Counted from the stretch's first letter, positions 34,465-43,957 are shown. The stretch is DNA of 64,000 bases from Lacticaseibacillus kribbianus (GCF_020180945.1 NZ_JAIPUL010000002.1:310001-374000); one strand, 5' to 3'. The notes: generated from the sequence alone by a model not told the origin. Numbers and translations: made by a program.

Positions 34465-35658
34465 TTGAGTGAACTGATTCTAGCCTTCGAAAGCAGCTGC
34501 GACGAGACCTCCGTTGCGGTGATCGAGGACGGCACCACCATCCGCAGCAACATCATCGCCACGCAGATCAACTCGCACAAGCGCTTCGGCGGCGTCGTGC
34601 CCGAGGTCGCCTCGCGCCACCACGTCGAGCAGATCACTGAGGTCATCGACCTGGCGCTCAAGGAGGCGAAGGTGACCTACGCCGATCTGACCGCCGTGGC
34701 CGTGACTTACGGACCCGGCCTGGTCGGCAGCCTGATGATCGGCGTGACGGCGGCCAAAACGGTCGCGTTCGCGCACCACCTGCCGCTGATTCCGGTCAAC
34801 CACATGGCCGGCCACATCTACGCCGCCCGCTTCGTGCAGCCGCTGGTTTACCCGCTTTTGGCGCTGGTGGTCTCCGGCGGCCACACCGAGCTGGTCACCG
34901 TCAATCACCCCGGCGAGTTCGCCATCATCGGCGACACCCGCGACGACGCGGCGGGCGAGGCCTACGACAAGATCGGCCGCGTGCTGGGCATTCCCTACCC
35001 GGCCGGCAAGGAGGTCGACCGGCTCGCGCACCTGGGGCAGGACACGTTCCATTTTCCCCGCGCGATGGTCGACTCAGACGACCTGGACTTCAGCTTCAGC
35101 GGCCTGAAGTCGGCGTTCATCAACACCGTGCACCACGCCGACCAGATCGGTGAGACCCTGAGCCGCGAGGACCTCGCGGCCAGCTTCCAGGCCGCGGTGG
35201 TCGACGTGCTGGTGGCCAAAACCATGGCGGCGCTCGACTTGCACCCGGTTGGCCAGCTGGTGCTGGCCGGCGGCGTCGCGGCCAACCAGGGCCTGCGCAC
35301 CGCGCTGGCTCAGGCCCTGGCCGCTAAGCACCCGGACGTCACGCTGATTGTGCCGCCGGTGCGCCTGACCGGCGACAACGCGGCGATGATCGGCGCGGCC
35401 GCCCACATCGAGCTGGCCCATGGGCACCTGGCCGACGAGTCGCTGACCGCCACGCCGGGCCTGAACTTCTCGCGCGCCGCGCAGCCGGTGGCCGCAACTG
35501 AAGACGTGGCGGCGAAAGCCCCGCTGACTACCGCCGCGCCGCACCATCCGGAGCCAACCGCACCGCAATTCCGCGACCCACGCGACCCGCTCCCGGGCCT
35601 GCGCGACGGGCAGGGCGTTGTGCTGCCCAAGCCGGGTCCGGTGCGCCAACGCAAGTAG
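34465..35658 (+). CDS. tsaD: tRNA t6A transferase TsaD with C-terminal extension
   Basis: 397 residues. Kae1/TsaD motifs: [12 protein letters not shown] at the start, metal-binding HMAGH near 112-116, GGHTELV near 138, and [10 protein letters not shown] near 270. Transfers threonylcarbamoyl to tRNA A37. Start TTG after AAGGACGAGG. TsaD is usually about 335-345 residues; the last 55 residues here (after LNFSRAAQ) are Ala/Pro-rich, low complexity and end VRQRK. The extra tail has no known family. Confidence 0.92.
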   Translation: MSELILAFESSCDETSVAVIEDGTTIRSNIIATQINSHKRFGGVVPEVASRHHVEQITEVIDLALKEAKVTYADLTAVAVTYGPGLVGSLMIGVTAAKTVAFAHHLPLIPVNHMAGHIYAARFVQPLVYPLLALVVSGGHTELVTVNHPGEFAIIGDTRDDAAGEAYDKIGRVLGIPYPAGKEVDRLAHLGQDTFHFPRAMVDSDDLDFSFSGLKSAFINTVHHADQIGETLSREDLAASFQAAVVDVLVAKTMAALDLHPVGQLVLAGGVAANQGLRTALAQALAAKHPDVTLIVPPVRLTGDNAAMIGAAAHIELAHGHLADESLTATPGLNFSRAAQPVAATEDVAAKAPLTTAAPHHPEPTAPQFRDPRDPLPGLRDGQGVVLPKPGPVRQRK

Positions 35659-35674
35659 CCTCACGACATGACAA

Positions 35675-35724
35675 AGAGCGGCCCTGCCGCGCATCCATTC
35701 AGGGATGCGCGGCGGGGCCGCTGC
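35675..35724 (+). terminator. Hairpin after tsaD
   Basis: AGCGGCCCTGCCGCGCATCC pairs with its downstream complement (20 bp, one mismatch); short T-run only. Confidence 0.55.
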
Positions 35725-35793
35725 TTTGGTGTGGTCGAACGCGTGTGAGGCCGAAAGACGGCGCCAATCCGGGCCGGAACCCGGCGGTCGCCG

Positions 35794-37737
35794 CTAGTCG
35801 CCCTGCAGGTCCTCCAGCTTCAGGCTGGCGTCCTCCCAGGCGTCCTCGGTCTCGGCCACCTTGGCGTTGACGGCGTCGAGCTGCTCTTGAAGCGCCTGCA
35901 TCTTGACGTAGTCGGTCAGGACCTCAGGCGCGGTCATCTGCTGCTGCAGCGCGTCGGCCTGGTCGGACAGCGTCCCGAGCTGCTCTTCAAGCGCCGCCAC
36001 CTCGCGCTCGAGCTTGCGCTGGGCCTTTTGGTCGGCCTTGCTCTGCTGGTAGTCGCTCTTGGCGGCGCTGACGGTCGGGGCCGCGACCGAGTCTGCGTTT
36101 TCTGCGGCCAGCGCCTTTTTCTCGGCCAGCTTCTCCTGGTAGTAGTCCCAGTTGCCGAGGTAGCGGTCGGCGCCTTCCGGTTGGATGTCGACGATGCTGG
36201 TCGCCAGCTCGTTGATGAAGTAGCGGTCGTGGGAGACGAACAGCACGGTGCCGCCAAAATCGGCGAGCGCCTGCTCGAGCACCAGCTTGGAGTTGATGTC
36301 CAGGTGGTTGGTCGGCTCGTCGAGCACGAGGAAGTTGTCGTGCTTCAAGGACAGCTTGGTCAGCTCCAGCCGCGCCTTTTGGCCGCCGGAGAGGTCGCCG
36401 ACGCGCTTTTCGATGTCGTTGGCGTCGAAGAGGAAGGCGGCCAGGGCCGAGCGGATGTCCTTTTCGGCCATGGTCGGGTGGTCGTCCCAGATCTCGGCGA
36501 TCACGGACTTGTCCCAGTGCAGCTGGTGTTGATCCTGGTCGTAGTAGCCGGTGGTGACGTTGGTGCCGAAGCGCGCGCGGCCGGCCTTGAACGGAATCTG
36601 GCCGAGCACGCTCTTGAGCAGGGTGGACTTGCCGACGCCGTTGTGGCCGATGATGGCGATGCGGTCGCCCTTGTTGACCTGAAAATCGATCGGGCCGGCC
36701 ATGACGGGCCCGTCCGGGTAGCCGACGGACGCGTCGATCACCTGCAGCACCTCGTTGCCCGAGGTCTTCTCAGGGGTGAAGTGGAAGTGCACGGTTTTCT
36801 CCGGGCCGTCCGGGCGCGGCAGGCGCTCCATCTTCTCGAGCTGCTTGCGCCGCGCCTGCGCCTGCTTGGTGGAGCTGGCGCGCACGATGTTTTTGGCCAC
36901 GAAGTCCTCGAGCTTGGCGATCTCCTCTTGCTGCTTCTCGTAGGCTTTCCACGCCAGGGCGCGGTTTTGGTCCTTTTGCCTGAGGTAGCCGGAGTAGTTG
37001 GTCGTGTAGTGCACGGCGCGCGTCGGGGTCAGCTCGTAGATCTCAGACACCACGTGGTCCAGGAAGTACTGGTCGTGGCTGACGGTGAGAATCGCGCCGG
37101 CGTAAGTCTTGAGGTAGCCTTCAAGCCAGCTGAGCGTGTCGATGTCCAGGTGGTTGGTCGGCTCGTCCAGGATGATGAGGTCGTGGTGCTCAAGCAGAAG
37201 CTTGGCCAGCGCCAGCCGCGAGCGCTCGCCGCCGGACAGCGTGTGGATCGGCATCTCCCAGGTGTCTTCCGGGAAGCTGAAGCCGGTCAAAACGCCGCGG
37301 ATCTCGGCGCGGTAGCCGTAGCCGTTTTGGGCCTCAAAGTCGTGCTGCAGCTGGTCGTACTGCTTCATTACTGCGTCGTACTGGTCGGCGTCCTTGGCGA
37401 GCGCGGGGTCGGCGATGGCCGCCTCCAGCTCGTGCATGCGCTTTTCCATGGCGATCTGCGCGGCGAAAATCGTGAGCATCTCGGCGAAGATGTTGCGGGA
37501 GGAGTCTAGCCCCGAGTCCTGCGCCAGGTAGCCGATCGACATGTTCTTGCCGGTGGTGACCAGCCCGCCGTCCGCGGGGTCGAGGCCCGCGAGTATGCGC
37601 AGCAGGGTGGTTTTGCCGATGCCGTTGGGGCCGACCAAGCCGATGCGCGAGTTGGTCTGGACCTCAAGCGTGATGCCCGTGAATAGGTCGTTGCCGTCGA
37701 AGGTGCGGCCAACGCCTTGGGCCTGCATGATGATCAT
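35794..37737 (-). CDS. ABC-F family ATP-binding protein (YdiF type)
   Basis: 647 residues, two ATPase domains and no membrane segment. Domain 1: GPNGIGKTT near 36, LSGGERSRLALAKLL near 165, LIILDEPTNHLD near 187. Linker of about 80 residues with many charged residues. Domain 2: GHNGVGKST near 362, LSGGQKARLEL near 445, LVLDEPTNHLD near 468. C-terminal coiled coil (about 555-645). ABC-F proteins act on the ribosome E site; this group is common next to rex in Firmicutes. Start ATG after AAAGGAACG. Confidence 0.92.
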   Translation of the reverse strand: MIIMQAQGVGRTFDGNDLFTGITLEVQTNSRIGLVGPNGIGKTTLLRILAGLDPADGGLVTTGKNMSIGYLAQDSGLDSSRNIFAEMLTIFAAQIAMEKRMHELEAAIADPALAKDADQYDAVMKQYDQLQHDFEAQNGYGYRAEIRGVLTGFSFPEDTWEMPIHTLSGGERSRLALAKLLLEHHDLIILDEPTNHLDIDTLSWLEGYLKTYAGAILTVSHDQYFLDHVVSEIYELTPTRAVHYTTNYSGYLRQKDQNRALAWKAYEKQQEEIAKLEDFVAKNIVRASSTKQAQARRKQLEKMERLPRPDGPEKTVHFHFTPEKTSGNEVLQVIDASVGYPDGPVMAGPIDFQVNKGDRIAIIGHNGVGKSTLLKSVLGQIPFKAGRARFGTNVTTGYYDQDQHQLHWDKSVIAEIWDDHPTMAEKDIRSALAAFLFDANDIEKRVGDLSGGQKARLELTKLSLKHDNFLVLDEPTNHLDINSKLVLEQALADFGGTVLFVSHDRYFINELATSIVDIQPEGADRYLGNWDYYQEKLAEKKALAAENADSVAAPTVSAAKSDYQQSKADQKAQRKLEREVAALEEQLGTLSDQADALQQQMTAPEVLTDYVKMQALQEQLDAVNAKVAETEDAWEDASLKLEDLQGD

Positions 37738-37795
37738 CTTATCGTTCCTTTCGGGAGGTTAATAAGTCCAGTTTACCATAGAAGGAAAGTTCGGG

Positions 37796-37815
37796 TTGTG
37801 AAATTAAATGAGCAA
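37796..37815. promoter_or_regulatory. Possible Rex operator half-sites before rex
   Basis: TTGTGAAATTAAATGAGCAA matches the left half and AT centre of the Rex consensus TTGTGAANWWWWTTCACAA, with a poor right half. A second half-site TTTTTCACAA is at 37880-37889. Autoregulation is plausible, not shown. Confidence 0.35.
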
Positions 37816-37943
37816 GACTAGCGCCGAAACTTGCAGTCTTCTTGAAAAGCGGTTACTATATTTTGAGAAGCATGCGGAATTTTTCACAATTTCGCGGCAA
37901 ACTGTGCCGCCGCCTGCGCGCGGCCAACTTAGGAGGCAAATGA

Positions 37944-38600
37944 ATGGCTGAAACGATGATTCCCAAGGCCACGGCGAAGCGCCTGCCGCTCTACTACCGC
38001 TACCTGAACTTCCTCGCGAACTCCGGCACCACCAAGGTTTCCTCCACGGAGCTGTCCGAGGCCGTCAAGGTGGACTCGGCGACGATCCGGCGCGACTTCT
38101 CGTACTTCGGGGCGCTGGGCAAGCGCGGCTACGGCTACGACGTGATGGACCTGATCAAGTTCTTCAAGAAAATCCTGAACCAGGACCGCCTGACCAACGT
38201 CGCGCTGGTCGGCGTCGGGAACCTCGGCCACGCCCTTTTGAACTACAACTTCCGCCAGACCAACAGCATTCGGATCAGCGCGGCCTTCGACGTCAACCCG
38301 GACATCGCCGGCACCATCCAGGCCGGCGTGCCCGTGTACCCGATGGCGGAGCTGGTCTCCCAGCTGCGCCAGCAACAGATCGAGATCGTGATCCTGACCG
38401 TGCCGATCGACGCGGCCCAGGGCATCACCGACGACCTGGTGAAGGCGGGCATCAAGGGCATCATGAACTTCACGCCGCTGCGCATCTCAGTGCCAAGCTA
38501 CGTCCGGGTCCAAAACGTCGACCTGGCCACCGAGCTGCAGACGTTGATCTACTTCCTGGAGCACTACGGCCCGACGCTGCAGGAAACCGAGGAAGACTAG
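37944..38600 (+). CDS. rex: Redox-sensing transcriptional repressor Rex
   Basis: 218 residues. Winged helix (about 10-80) with [20 protein letters not shown] and [16 protein letters not shown]; Rossmann domain with [11 protein letters not shown] near 92-102 that binds NADH/NAD+. Rex leaves DNA when NADH is high and controls fermentation genes. Start ATG after AGGAGGCAAA. Divergent from the ABC-F gene. Confidence 0.95.
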   Translation: MAETMIPKATAKRLPLYYRYLNFLANSGTTKVSSTELSEAVKVDSATIRRDFSYFGALGKRGYGYDVMDLIKFFKKILNQDRLTNVALVGVGNLGHALLNYNFRQTNSIRISAAFDVNPDIAGTIQAGVPVYPMAELVSQLRQQQIEIVILTVPIDAAQGITDDLVKAGIKGIMNFTPLRISVPSYVRVQNVDLATELQTLIYFLEHYGPTLQETEED

Positions 38601-38633
38601 GCGAATTGTCGGTTTCGCCGGCGCCCGATTCCG

Positions 38634-38683
38634 AAAAGGTCGCCGCGCACCGCCCACTGGGGTGGTTGCGCGGCGGCCTTTTT
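38634..38683 (+). terminator. Terminator of rex
   Basis: AAAAGGTCGCCGCGC / GCGCGGCGGCCTTTTT. Confidence 0.85.
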
Positions 38684-38789
38684 GCGTCCGGTCGGTTTCG
38701 CGTGGCGGACTCTGCGCCCGGGGCCCAGCGGCCGGGTGGCGTGAGGCGGCGGCCGATCGTCGCGCCTGGCGCAGGCATGGCCCGCGTGA

Positions 38790-38818
38790 TTGACGTTTAC
38801 CCCGCAAATTGGTATATT
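38790..38818 (+). promoter_or_regulatory. Promoter of the NfeD/flotillin operon
   Basis: TTGACG, 17-bp spacer, TATATT; close to consensus. Confidence 0.75.
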
Positions 38819-38848
38819 GGCCTCGATTACAAGCGGGGAGGGACAGCC

Positions 38849-39418
38849 ATGAGCCTAGACGGGCAGCGCGGCAGTCAGCTATTGAAGCAGCATCACGTCG
38901 GCATCAGCCTGAAGCAGCGGCACGTGCTGCGGCCGGGGCTGGGCCTCGGTCGCCCGGGCATCGCGCTCGGACGCGGCGCCGCGGCAAAGGCGGTGGCCGG
39001 CCACGCGCCGACCCCGGGTCAGCGCCAGGAGGCTGCCAAGCCCAAGGCGCTCTCGGCGCCGCGGGCCAACGCGCCACAAGCGGCACGACCAAGCGGCACC
39101 GCGCGTCCGGCCGCGGACCAGGGCGCAAATCGCCCGCGCAACGCCGGCGCCCAGCGGTCGCGGCCGACCGGCAGCCAGGCCCAGGCCCCGCGGCAGCCGG
39201 CCCGCAACCAGCCGCAGCGCAACGCCAACGCCCAGCGGCGCAAGTCCCAGCCCGAGGCGGAAAGCCAGCGGGTGCGGATGCCAACCGAGTTGCCGCGCCA
39301 GACTTCGCCACAACCCAGGCCCGCCCAGCAGCCGACGCAGGCCAAGGGGTCGCCTTGGGCCACGGTGGTGATGATCATCATCGCGGTGGTGCTGATCTGG
39401 TATTACATCATGGGATGA
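38849..39418 (+). CDS. Ala/Pro/Arg/Gln-rich protein with C-terminal membrane segment
   Basis: 189 residues. Residues 50-165 are low complexity, rich in Ala, Pro, Arg and Gln and strongly basic; a single membrane helix closes the protein (ATVVMIIIAVVLIWYYIMG). Start ATG after GGGGAGGGAC. No family recognised. First gene before an NfeD-like protein and a flotillin, so it may be a membrane-domain partner; inference. Confidence 0.6.
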   Translation: MSLDGQRGSQLLKQHHVGISLKQRHVLRPGLGLGRPGIALGRGAAAKAVAGHAPTPGQRQEAAKPKALSAPRANAPQAARPSGTARPAADQGANRPRNAGAQRSRPTGSQAQAPRQPARNQPQRNANAQRRKSQPEAESQRVRMPTELPRQTSPQPRPAQQPTQAKGSPWATVVMIIIAVVLIWYYIMG

Positions 39419-39427
39419 GGTGAGACC

Positions 39428-39820
39428 ATGGAGGCATTGTTGAATCAACCCTGGTGGGTGCTGGCGCTGGTCGGCATTCTGGTGGCCATCGTCGGCGGCG
39501 CGTTCGTCTGGGCGCTTTTCTCCCTCGTCGCGCTGCCGATCTTGGCCGCGCTCAGCCGGCTGTTTTGCGGTGTGGACAACAGCACCGCCGAAAGCGCCAA
39601 GCGCTACCTGGTCGGCACCACCAGCCTGACCATCCCGGTCGGCGGGCTCGGCGAGGTGATGGTCACGGGCAACGGGCGCGCGCGGCAGACCTACGCCGCC
39701 CGCGCGTACGACGCCGGGACCCGCATCGCGCAGGGCACCCGCGTCGTGGTTATCGAGCTCAAGGAAGGCGTCGCCTACGTGCAGCCGGCGCAGGGCGCAC
39801 CGGATAAGGAGTTGGAATAG
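39428..39820 (+). CDS. NfeD-like membrane protein
   Basis: 130 residues. One or two membrane segments at residues 10-45, then a small beta-barrel domain (about 60-120) with VGTTSLTIPVGGLGEVMV and GTRVVVIELKEGVAYVQP, like the OB fold of NfeD1b/YuaF proteins. These are encoded beside flotillins. Start ATG after GAGGTGAGACC, 9 bp after the previous stop. Confidence 0.8.
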   Translation: MEALLNQPWWVLALVGILVAIVGGAFVWALFSLVALPILAALSRLFCGVDNSTAESAKRYLVGTTSLTIPVGGLGEVMVTGNGRARQTYAARAYDAGTRIAQGTRVVVIELKEGVAYVQPAQGAPDKELE

Positions 39821-39829
39821 GGAACTGTC

Positions 39830-39970
39830 ACTGGTCGCTGTGCCGGCCACTCGCAAAACGTGTTCACCGCGGCGACGCGGGTACGTCCAGCTGGTCAGGG
39901 TGCTGGGTCCAAGTGCGACCCATCGCCCAGCCTGCGCTGGTCGACCGCTAAGCCCGCCGCGTTCACACTC
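39830..39970 (-). repeat. Divergent family-1 unit in the flotillin leader
   Basis: CGCGGCG (39868-39874) pairs with CGCCGCG (39955-39961), GCGG with CCGC inside it, CCAGC with GCTGG, and the apical stem GGGTC-CAAGTGC-GACCC carries the complement of the GCACTTG-type loop. Orientation is opposite to the operon and it ends 11 bp before the flotillin ribosome binding site, as in the fmnB leader. Confidence 0.6.
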
Positions 39971-39986
39971 TACTAAAGGAAGTGTC

Positions 39987-41501
39987 ATGATGGAAAATTA
40001 CTCTAGCCTGATTGCCATCGGCGTCATCGCCGTCTTGGTCATTTTGTTCTTTGTTTTTCTGGTCACGCACCGCAAGACCGCACTGCCCAACGAGGTGCTG
40101 ATCATCTCCGGGGCCATGATCGGCGGCAAGCACTCGTACCAAGACACCAACGGCAACAAGGTGAAGCTGATCACCAACGGCGGGGCGTTCATCCTGCCGA
40201 TCGTCCAGCGCTGGGACGCGCTGTCCCTGAACACCCGCACGATCGAGGTGGCGACCCCCGAGGTTTACACCAAGGCCGGCGTGCCGATCAAGGTCGACGG
40301 CACCGTCATTTTGAAGATCGGCTCCTCGCTTGAGGAGATCGCGACGGCCGCCGAGCAGTTCCTGGGCAAGGAGGACGCGCAGATCAACGGCGAGGCCACC
40401 GAGATCCTCGAGGGGCACCTGCGCGCCATCCTGGGCACGCTGACCGTCGAGGACACCTACCAGAACCGCGAAGTCTTCGCCGAGAAGGTGCAGGAGGTTG
40501 CAAGCTCCGACCTGGCCAAGATGGGCCTGCAGATCGTCTCCTTCACCATCAAGGACATCACCGACAGCAACGGCTACCTCGACAGCCTGGGCAAAAAGCA
40601 GATCGCCGAGGTCAAAAAGAACGCGGCGATCGCCGAGGCCGAGGCCGACAAGGAGCGGCGCATCAAGCAGGCCGAGGCCGACCAGCTCGCGCAGGAGGAG
40701 GAGATCAAGCGCCAGACGCAGGTCGCCGACTCCAAGCGCGCCCAGGCCGTGCAGGTCGCAGAGTTCGAAAAGGAGCAGCAGATCGCCAAGGCGCAGGCCG
40801 ACCAGGCGTCCATCGCCGAGCAGATGAAGGCCAAGCAGGTCCAGAAGGAAAAGGACATCGAGCTGGCCCAAAAGGATGCGGACCTGCAGGAAATGACCCT
40901 GAACGCGACCGTGCGCAAGCAGGCCGACGCGAACCGCTACCAGGCCGAGCAGGAGGCCGCCGCGCAAAAGGCGGCCAGCATCGCCCAGGCGCAGGCGCAG
41001 GCCGAGCAGGTGCGCTTAGCCGCCGAGGCTTCCGCCGAGCAGGTCAAGCTGCAGGCGGCCGCCCAGGCTGAGCAGGTCCGCCAGGCCGCCGACGCCGCGG
41101 CCCACCAGGTCGAGGTGCAGGGCCAGGCCGAGGCCAAGGCCACGGAGCTGACCGGTAACGCGACGGCCGCCAAGACCCGCGCCGTCGGGCTGGCGGAGGC
41201 CGAGGCCACGGAGAAAAAGGCCGCGGCGCTGGCCAAGATGAACGAGTCCGGGAAGCTGCAGATGGTGCTGGATGTCATGCCAGCGCTGTTCGCCGCCAAC
41301 GCGGACGCCTACAAGAACGTTGACCATGTGACCCTTTACGGTCAGGGCGACGTCACCGGGCAGTCGGTCGAGAACATGACCAAGCAGCTGACGATGATCC
41401 GCCAGATGACCGGCATCGACCTGGAGCAGGTGATCAACAGCACCATCAGCACCAAGGCCGGTACCAAGCCGGTGGCCGACGCGGTCGCGGACAAGGACTA
41501 A
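39987..41501 (+). CDS. floT: Flotillin-like SPFH protein
   Basis: 504 residues. N-terminal membrane-inserted hairpin (residues 5-28), SPFH domain (about 35-215) including NGGAFILPIVQRWDALSLNT, then a 200-residue Ala/Glu/Gln/Lys coiled coil with EA repeats, and a short C-terminal domain. Flotillins oligomerise in functional membrane microdomains. Start is the first of two ATG codons after AAAGGAAG; 49 upstream in-frame codons lie in the repeat and are rejected. Symbol by analogy to B. subtilis. Confidence 0.88.
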   Translation: MMENYSSLIAIGVIAVLVILFFVFLVTHRKTALPNEVLIISGAMIGGKHSYQDTNGNKVKLITNGGAFILPIVQRWDALSLNTRTIEVATPEVYTKAGVPIKVDGTVILKIGSSLEEIATAAEQFLGKEDAQINGEATEILEGHLRAILGTLTVEDTYQNREVFAEKVQEVASSDLAKMGLQIVSFTIKDITDSNGYLDSLGKKQIAEVKKNAAIAEAEADKERRIKQAEADQLAQEEEIKRQTQVADSKRAQAVQVAEFEKEQQIAKAQADQASIAEQMKAKQVQKEKDIELAQKDADLQEMTLNATVRKQADANRYQAEQEAAAQKAASIAQAQAQAEQVRLAAEASAEQVKLQAAAQAEQVRQAADAAAHQVEVQGQAEAKATELTGNATAAKTRAVGLAEAEATEKKAAALAKMNESGKLQMVLDVMPALFAANADAYKNVDHVTLYGQGDVTGQSVENMTKQLTMIRQMTGIDLEQVINSTISTKAGTKPVADAVADKD

Positions 41502-41515
41502 GTCGCGTCAGTCAG

Positions 41516-41552
41516 GGCGCATCCCCGTAGTTTTGCGGGGATGCGCCTTTTT
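41516..41552 (+). terminator. Terminator of the flotillin operon
   Basis: GGCGCATCCCCG / CGGGGATGCGCC, then five T. Confidence 0.9.
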
Positions 41553-41570
41553 CGTGTCGGCGGCCACACT

Positions 41571-41609
41571 AAAAAAGCCGTGCGCTCCCTGTCGCAGGGG
41601 GCGCACGGC
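41571..41609 (-). terminator. Terminator of the LCP gene
   Basis: GCCGTGCGC stem with complementary arm and a T6 run on the minus strand. Confidence 0.85.
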
Positions 41610-41613
41610 AATG

Positions 41614-42681
41614 TCAACGTCCCAGCTCCGGGTTGTAGATGGTGTACACCTGGGCGTTAGGGTTGTTGAAGTCGAAGGTCTTGTTGGCGTTGTTCTCGCG
41701 CACGTTCTGGTTGGCGATGGTCTCGGACTTCAGCCCCAGTGCGGCGCGCAGCTTGTCGGAGACGCGCTGCAGCTCGGCGGTTGCCGGCACCTGGTAGGAC
41801 GACGGACCCGGGTAGACCCAGGCGTTGTGGCCCTGCACGTGGTCGGTGGTCACCTTGCCGGCCGCGGCGCGGTAGTTGGCGACCAGCGCGGTCAGGTCGG
41901 AGAAGCTCAGGTTGGTGCGCATGTTGCCCGAGATGGTCTTGAGCAGGCTGTCAAAATGGGTCAGCGTGTCGGTCGACAGCGCCTTTTTGAGGATGGCGCG
42001 AATGACCTGCTGCTGGCGCTTCTGGCGGCCGTAGTCGCCCTCCGGATCCTCGTGACGCATCCGCGCGTAGGCCAGCGCCCACGCGCCGTTCAGGTGCATC
42101 GGACCCTTGACGAAGTGCTGCGAGCCGGTGTCCTTGTCGGTGAAGGAGAAGGGCACCTGGACGTCGATGCCGCCGACCGCGTCGACGATTTTCTCCAGCG
42201 CCCCCATGTTGACGGTCAGGTAGTAGTTGATCGGCACGTTGACCAGCGACGACACGGTGTCGACGGCCATTTTCGAGCCGCCGATCGAGTAGGCGGCGTT
42301 GATCTTTTGCATGTTGAAGGACTTGGTGCCGATCATCTTGGCCGCCGTGTCGCGCGGCACGCTGACCAGCGTCGTCTGCTTCTTCTGCGGATTGACCACC
42401 GCCACGATCAGGGTGTCGGAGCGGCCGTTGTCGGTGCGCCCCAGCGCCCCGGAGTCCACGCCAATCAAAAGCGCGGCGAAGGGCTTCTTGTTTTGAATCG
42501 TGGGGTTGGCCTTGCTCGAGCCGTCGATGCTGGCGTAGGTCTTGTCAAAGGCGTACTTGGCCTGGCTGTACAGCCGCAGCCCGTAGAGGCCGGCGGCGAC
42601 CAGCGCAGTGGAAACAATCAAGAGAATCAGTTTGAGCCACGGCCGGCTCGGCCGCTGGTGGCGGTTGGTGCGACTATCCAT
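41614..42681 (-). CDS. LytR-CpsA-Psr (LCP) family protein
   Basis: 355 residues. One membrane segment (about 17-38), then the LCP catalytic domain outside: LLIGVDSGALGRTDNGRSDT, TTLVSVPRDT, and RMRHEDPEGDYGRQKRQQQV with the polyprenyl-phosphate-binding arginines. LCP enzymes attach teichoic acids or polysaccharides to peptidoglycan. Start ATG 42681 after GAGGAG; a GTG 9 bp upstream lies too close to the ribosome binding site. Confidence 0.9.
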   Translation of the reverse strand: MDSRTNRHQRPSRPWLKLILLIVSTALVAAGLYGLRLYSQAKYAFDKTYASIDGSSKANPTIQNKKPFAALLIGVDSGALGRTDNGRSDTLIVAVVNPQKKQTTLVSVPRDTAAKMIGTKSFNMQKINAAYSIGGSKMAVDTVSSLVNVPINYYLTVNMGALEKIVDAVGGIDVQVPFSFTDKDTGSQHFVKGPMHLNGAWALAYARMRHEDPEGDYGRQKRQQQVIRAILKKALSTDTLTHFDSLLKTISGNMRTNLSFSDLTALVANYRAAAGKVTTDHVQGHNAWVYPGPSSYQVPATAELQRVSDKLRAALGLKSETIANQNVRENNANKTFDFNNPNAQVYTIYNPELGR

Positions 42682-42799
42682 TCGAATCACTCCTCAGTGC
42701 CATTGTACAGGGTTGCGTGCCGCCCGGGCGCCCGGAGCGGTGTTGTTAACGCATCCTTAAGCTCGGGGACGGTTGCGCTGGGTTGCGGCACGAACCGAA

Positions 42800-43235
42800 G
42801 CCTGCAGCAGTGGCTCGTGCGCGCTACGCCATGTGTCCCGCTAAGTGCGCCTTGCTCCGCCCTGGTATCGTCGGGCTCCTCAAGGCAACGGCCACTCGTC
42901 TAGCTAAGCCCAGCGCTCGGGGCAAAGTGCGCCCCAAGCGCTGGGCTTACGCTAGCCGGTGGCCTAAGTGCGCCTTGCTCCGCCCTGGTCATCGTTGGGC
43001 TCCGCAAGGCAACGCGGGAGCACATAGCTTGCACCGGCACTTGGACCTAAGTGCGGGTCCAAGTGCCGGTGCTACGCTATGTGTCCCGCTCAGTGCGCCT
43101 TGCTCCGCCTAGTATCGTCGGGCTCCTCAAGGCAACGGCCACTCGTCTAGCTAAGCCCAGCACTCGGGGCAAAGTGCGCCCCAAGCGCTGGGCTTACGCT
43201 ATCCGGTGGCCTAAGTGCGCCTTGCTCCGCCCTGG
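42800..43235 (-). repeat. Family-1 repeat array, three full units and one partial
   Basis: Read on the minus strand, units are 43235-43112, 43111-42989, 42988-42866 and a partial unit to about 42800. The array begins directly after the stop codon of the CPBP gene. Units 1 and 3 are nearly identical (I count about two differences), while unit 2 between them differs in most stem positions but still pairs (GCGGGA/TCCCGC, TGGACC/GGTCCA). Unit 3 loop: GCACTTT. Confidence 0.88.
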
Positions 43236-43862
43236 TTAGTGTCCCACGGCGTACATCAGGGTCAGGGCGACGGTGCCGATGTGGGCGATGATCGCCGGCT
43301 GGATGCTGCCGGTGCGCTGGTAGAGGAAGGCGTAGGCGAGCCCCGCCAAGGTGCCCATCAGCCAGTGGCTGGGGTTGGTGGCCAGGGCGAACAGCAGGCC
43401 GGCGATCAGGGCCGCACCGAACTTGCCGGTGACACCGGCGAGGTTGCCGAACAGGACGCGGCGGAAGGTGAGCTCCTCGAGAATCGGCATCGCGATGATC
43501 AGGCTGATCAGGTAGCCGGGAGCGGTGTGAATTGCCGTCAGGGTCTGGTTCAAAGCGCCGGCCCCAGCGAGGCCGAACAGCAGCTGCTCAAGCAGGCTGC
43601 CGACGACCTGCGCGGCCAGCACGATGGCAATGCCGGAGACGCCCCACACGGCACGCGACGTCGGGCTTGCGACACCGGGCGCCTCGATGGCGTTGGGCAC
43701 GACCAGCTTGGCGTCGAAGCGCCAGGCGACCAGCAGGCAGGCCAGGGCCAGCGCCGCGCTGAGCCACAGGCCGAGCGCCCCCAGCCGGGTCAACAGCGTG
43801 CCGCCGATCAGGGCGACTAGGTAGCAGCCGATAAGTTCTAGCGCGTGTTTTTGTAATGACAT
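43236..43862 (-). CDS. CPBP family intramembrane metalloprotease
   Basis: 208 residues, six to eight membrane segments. The CPBP (CAAX-type) motifs are seen: EELTFRR near 131-137, a middle motif FALATNPSHWLMG and HIGTVAL near 195. In Gram-positives these proteins process peptides or act in bacteriocin immunity; role here unknown. Divergent from groES, a common lactobacillus arrangement. Confidence 0.82.
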   Translation of the reverse strand: MSLQKHALELIGCYLVALIGGTLLTRLGALGLWLSAALALACLLVAWRFDAKLVVPNAIEAPGVASPTSRAVWGVSGIAIVLAAQVVGSLLEQLLFGLAGAGALNQTLTAIHTAPGYLISLIIAMPILEELTFRRVLFGNLAGVTGKFGAALIAGLLFALATNPSHWLMGTLAGLAYAFLYQRTGSIQPAIIAHIGTVALTLMYAVGH

Positions 43863-43917
43863 CGGGCACCTCCATGGGAATTCTTGTCACGGTCAGTATA
43901 ACAGAGAGAGTTGGGGG

Positions 43918-43946
43918 TTGCATTCAGGCGGCAAACTCGTTATAGT
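43918..43946 (+). promoter_or_regulatory. groES promoter
   Basis: TTGCAT, 17-bp spacer, TATAGT, directly before the CIRCE element. Confidence 0.7.
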
Positions 43947-43957
43947 TATGAATGTAG

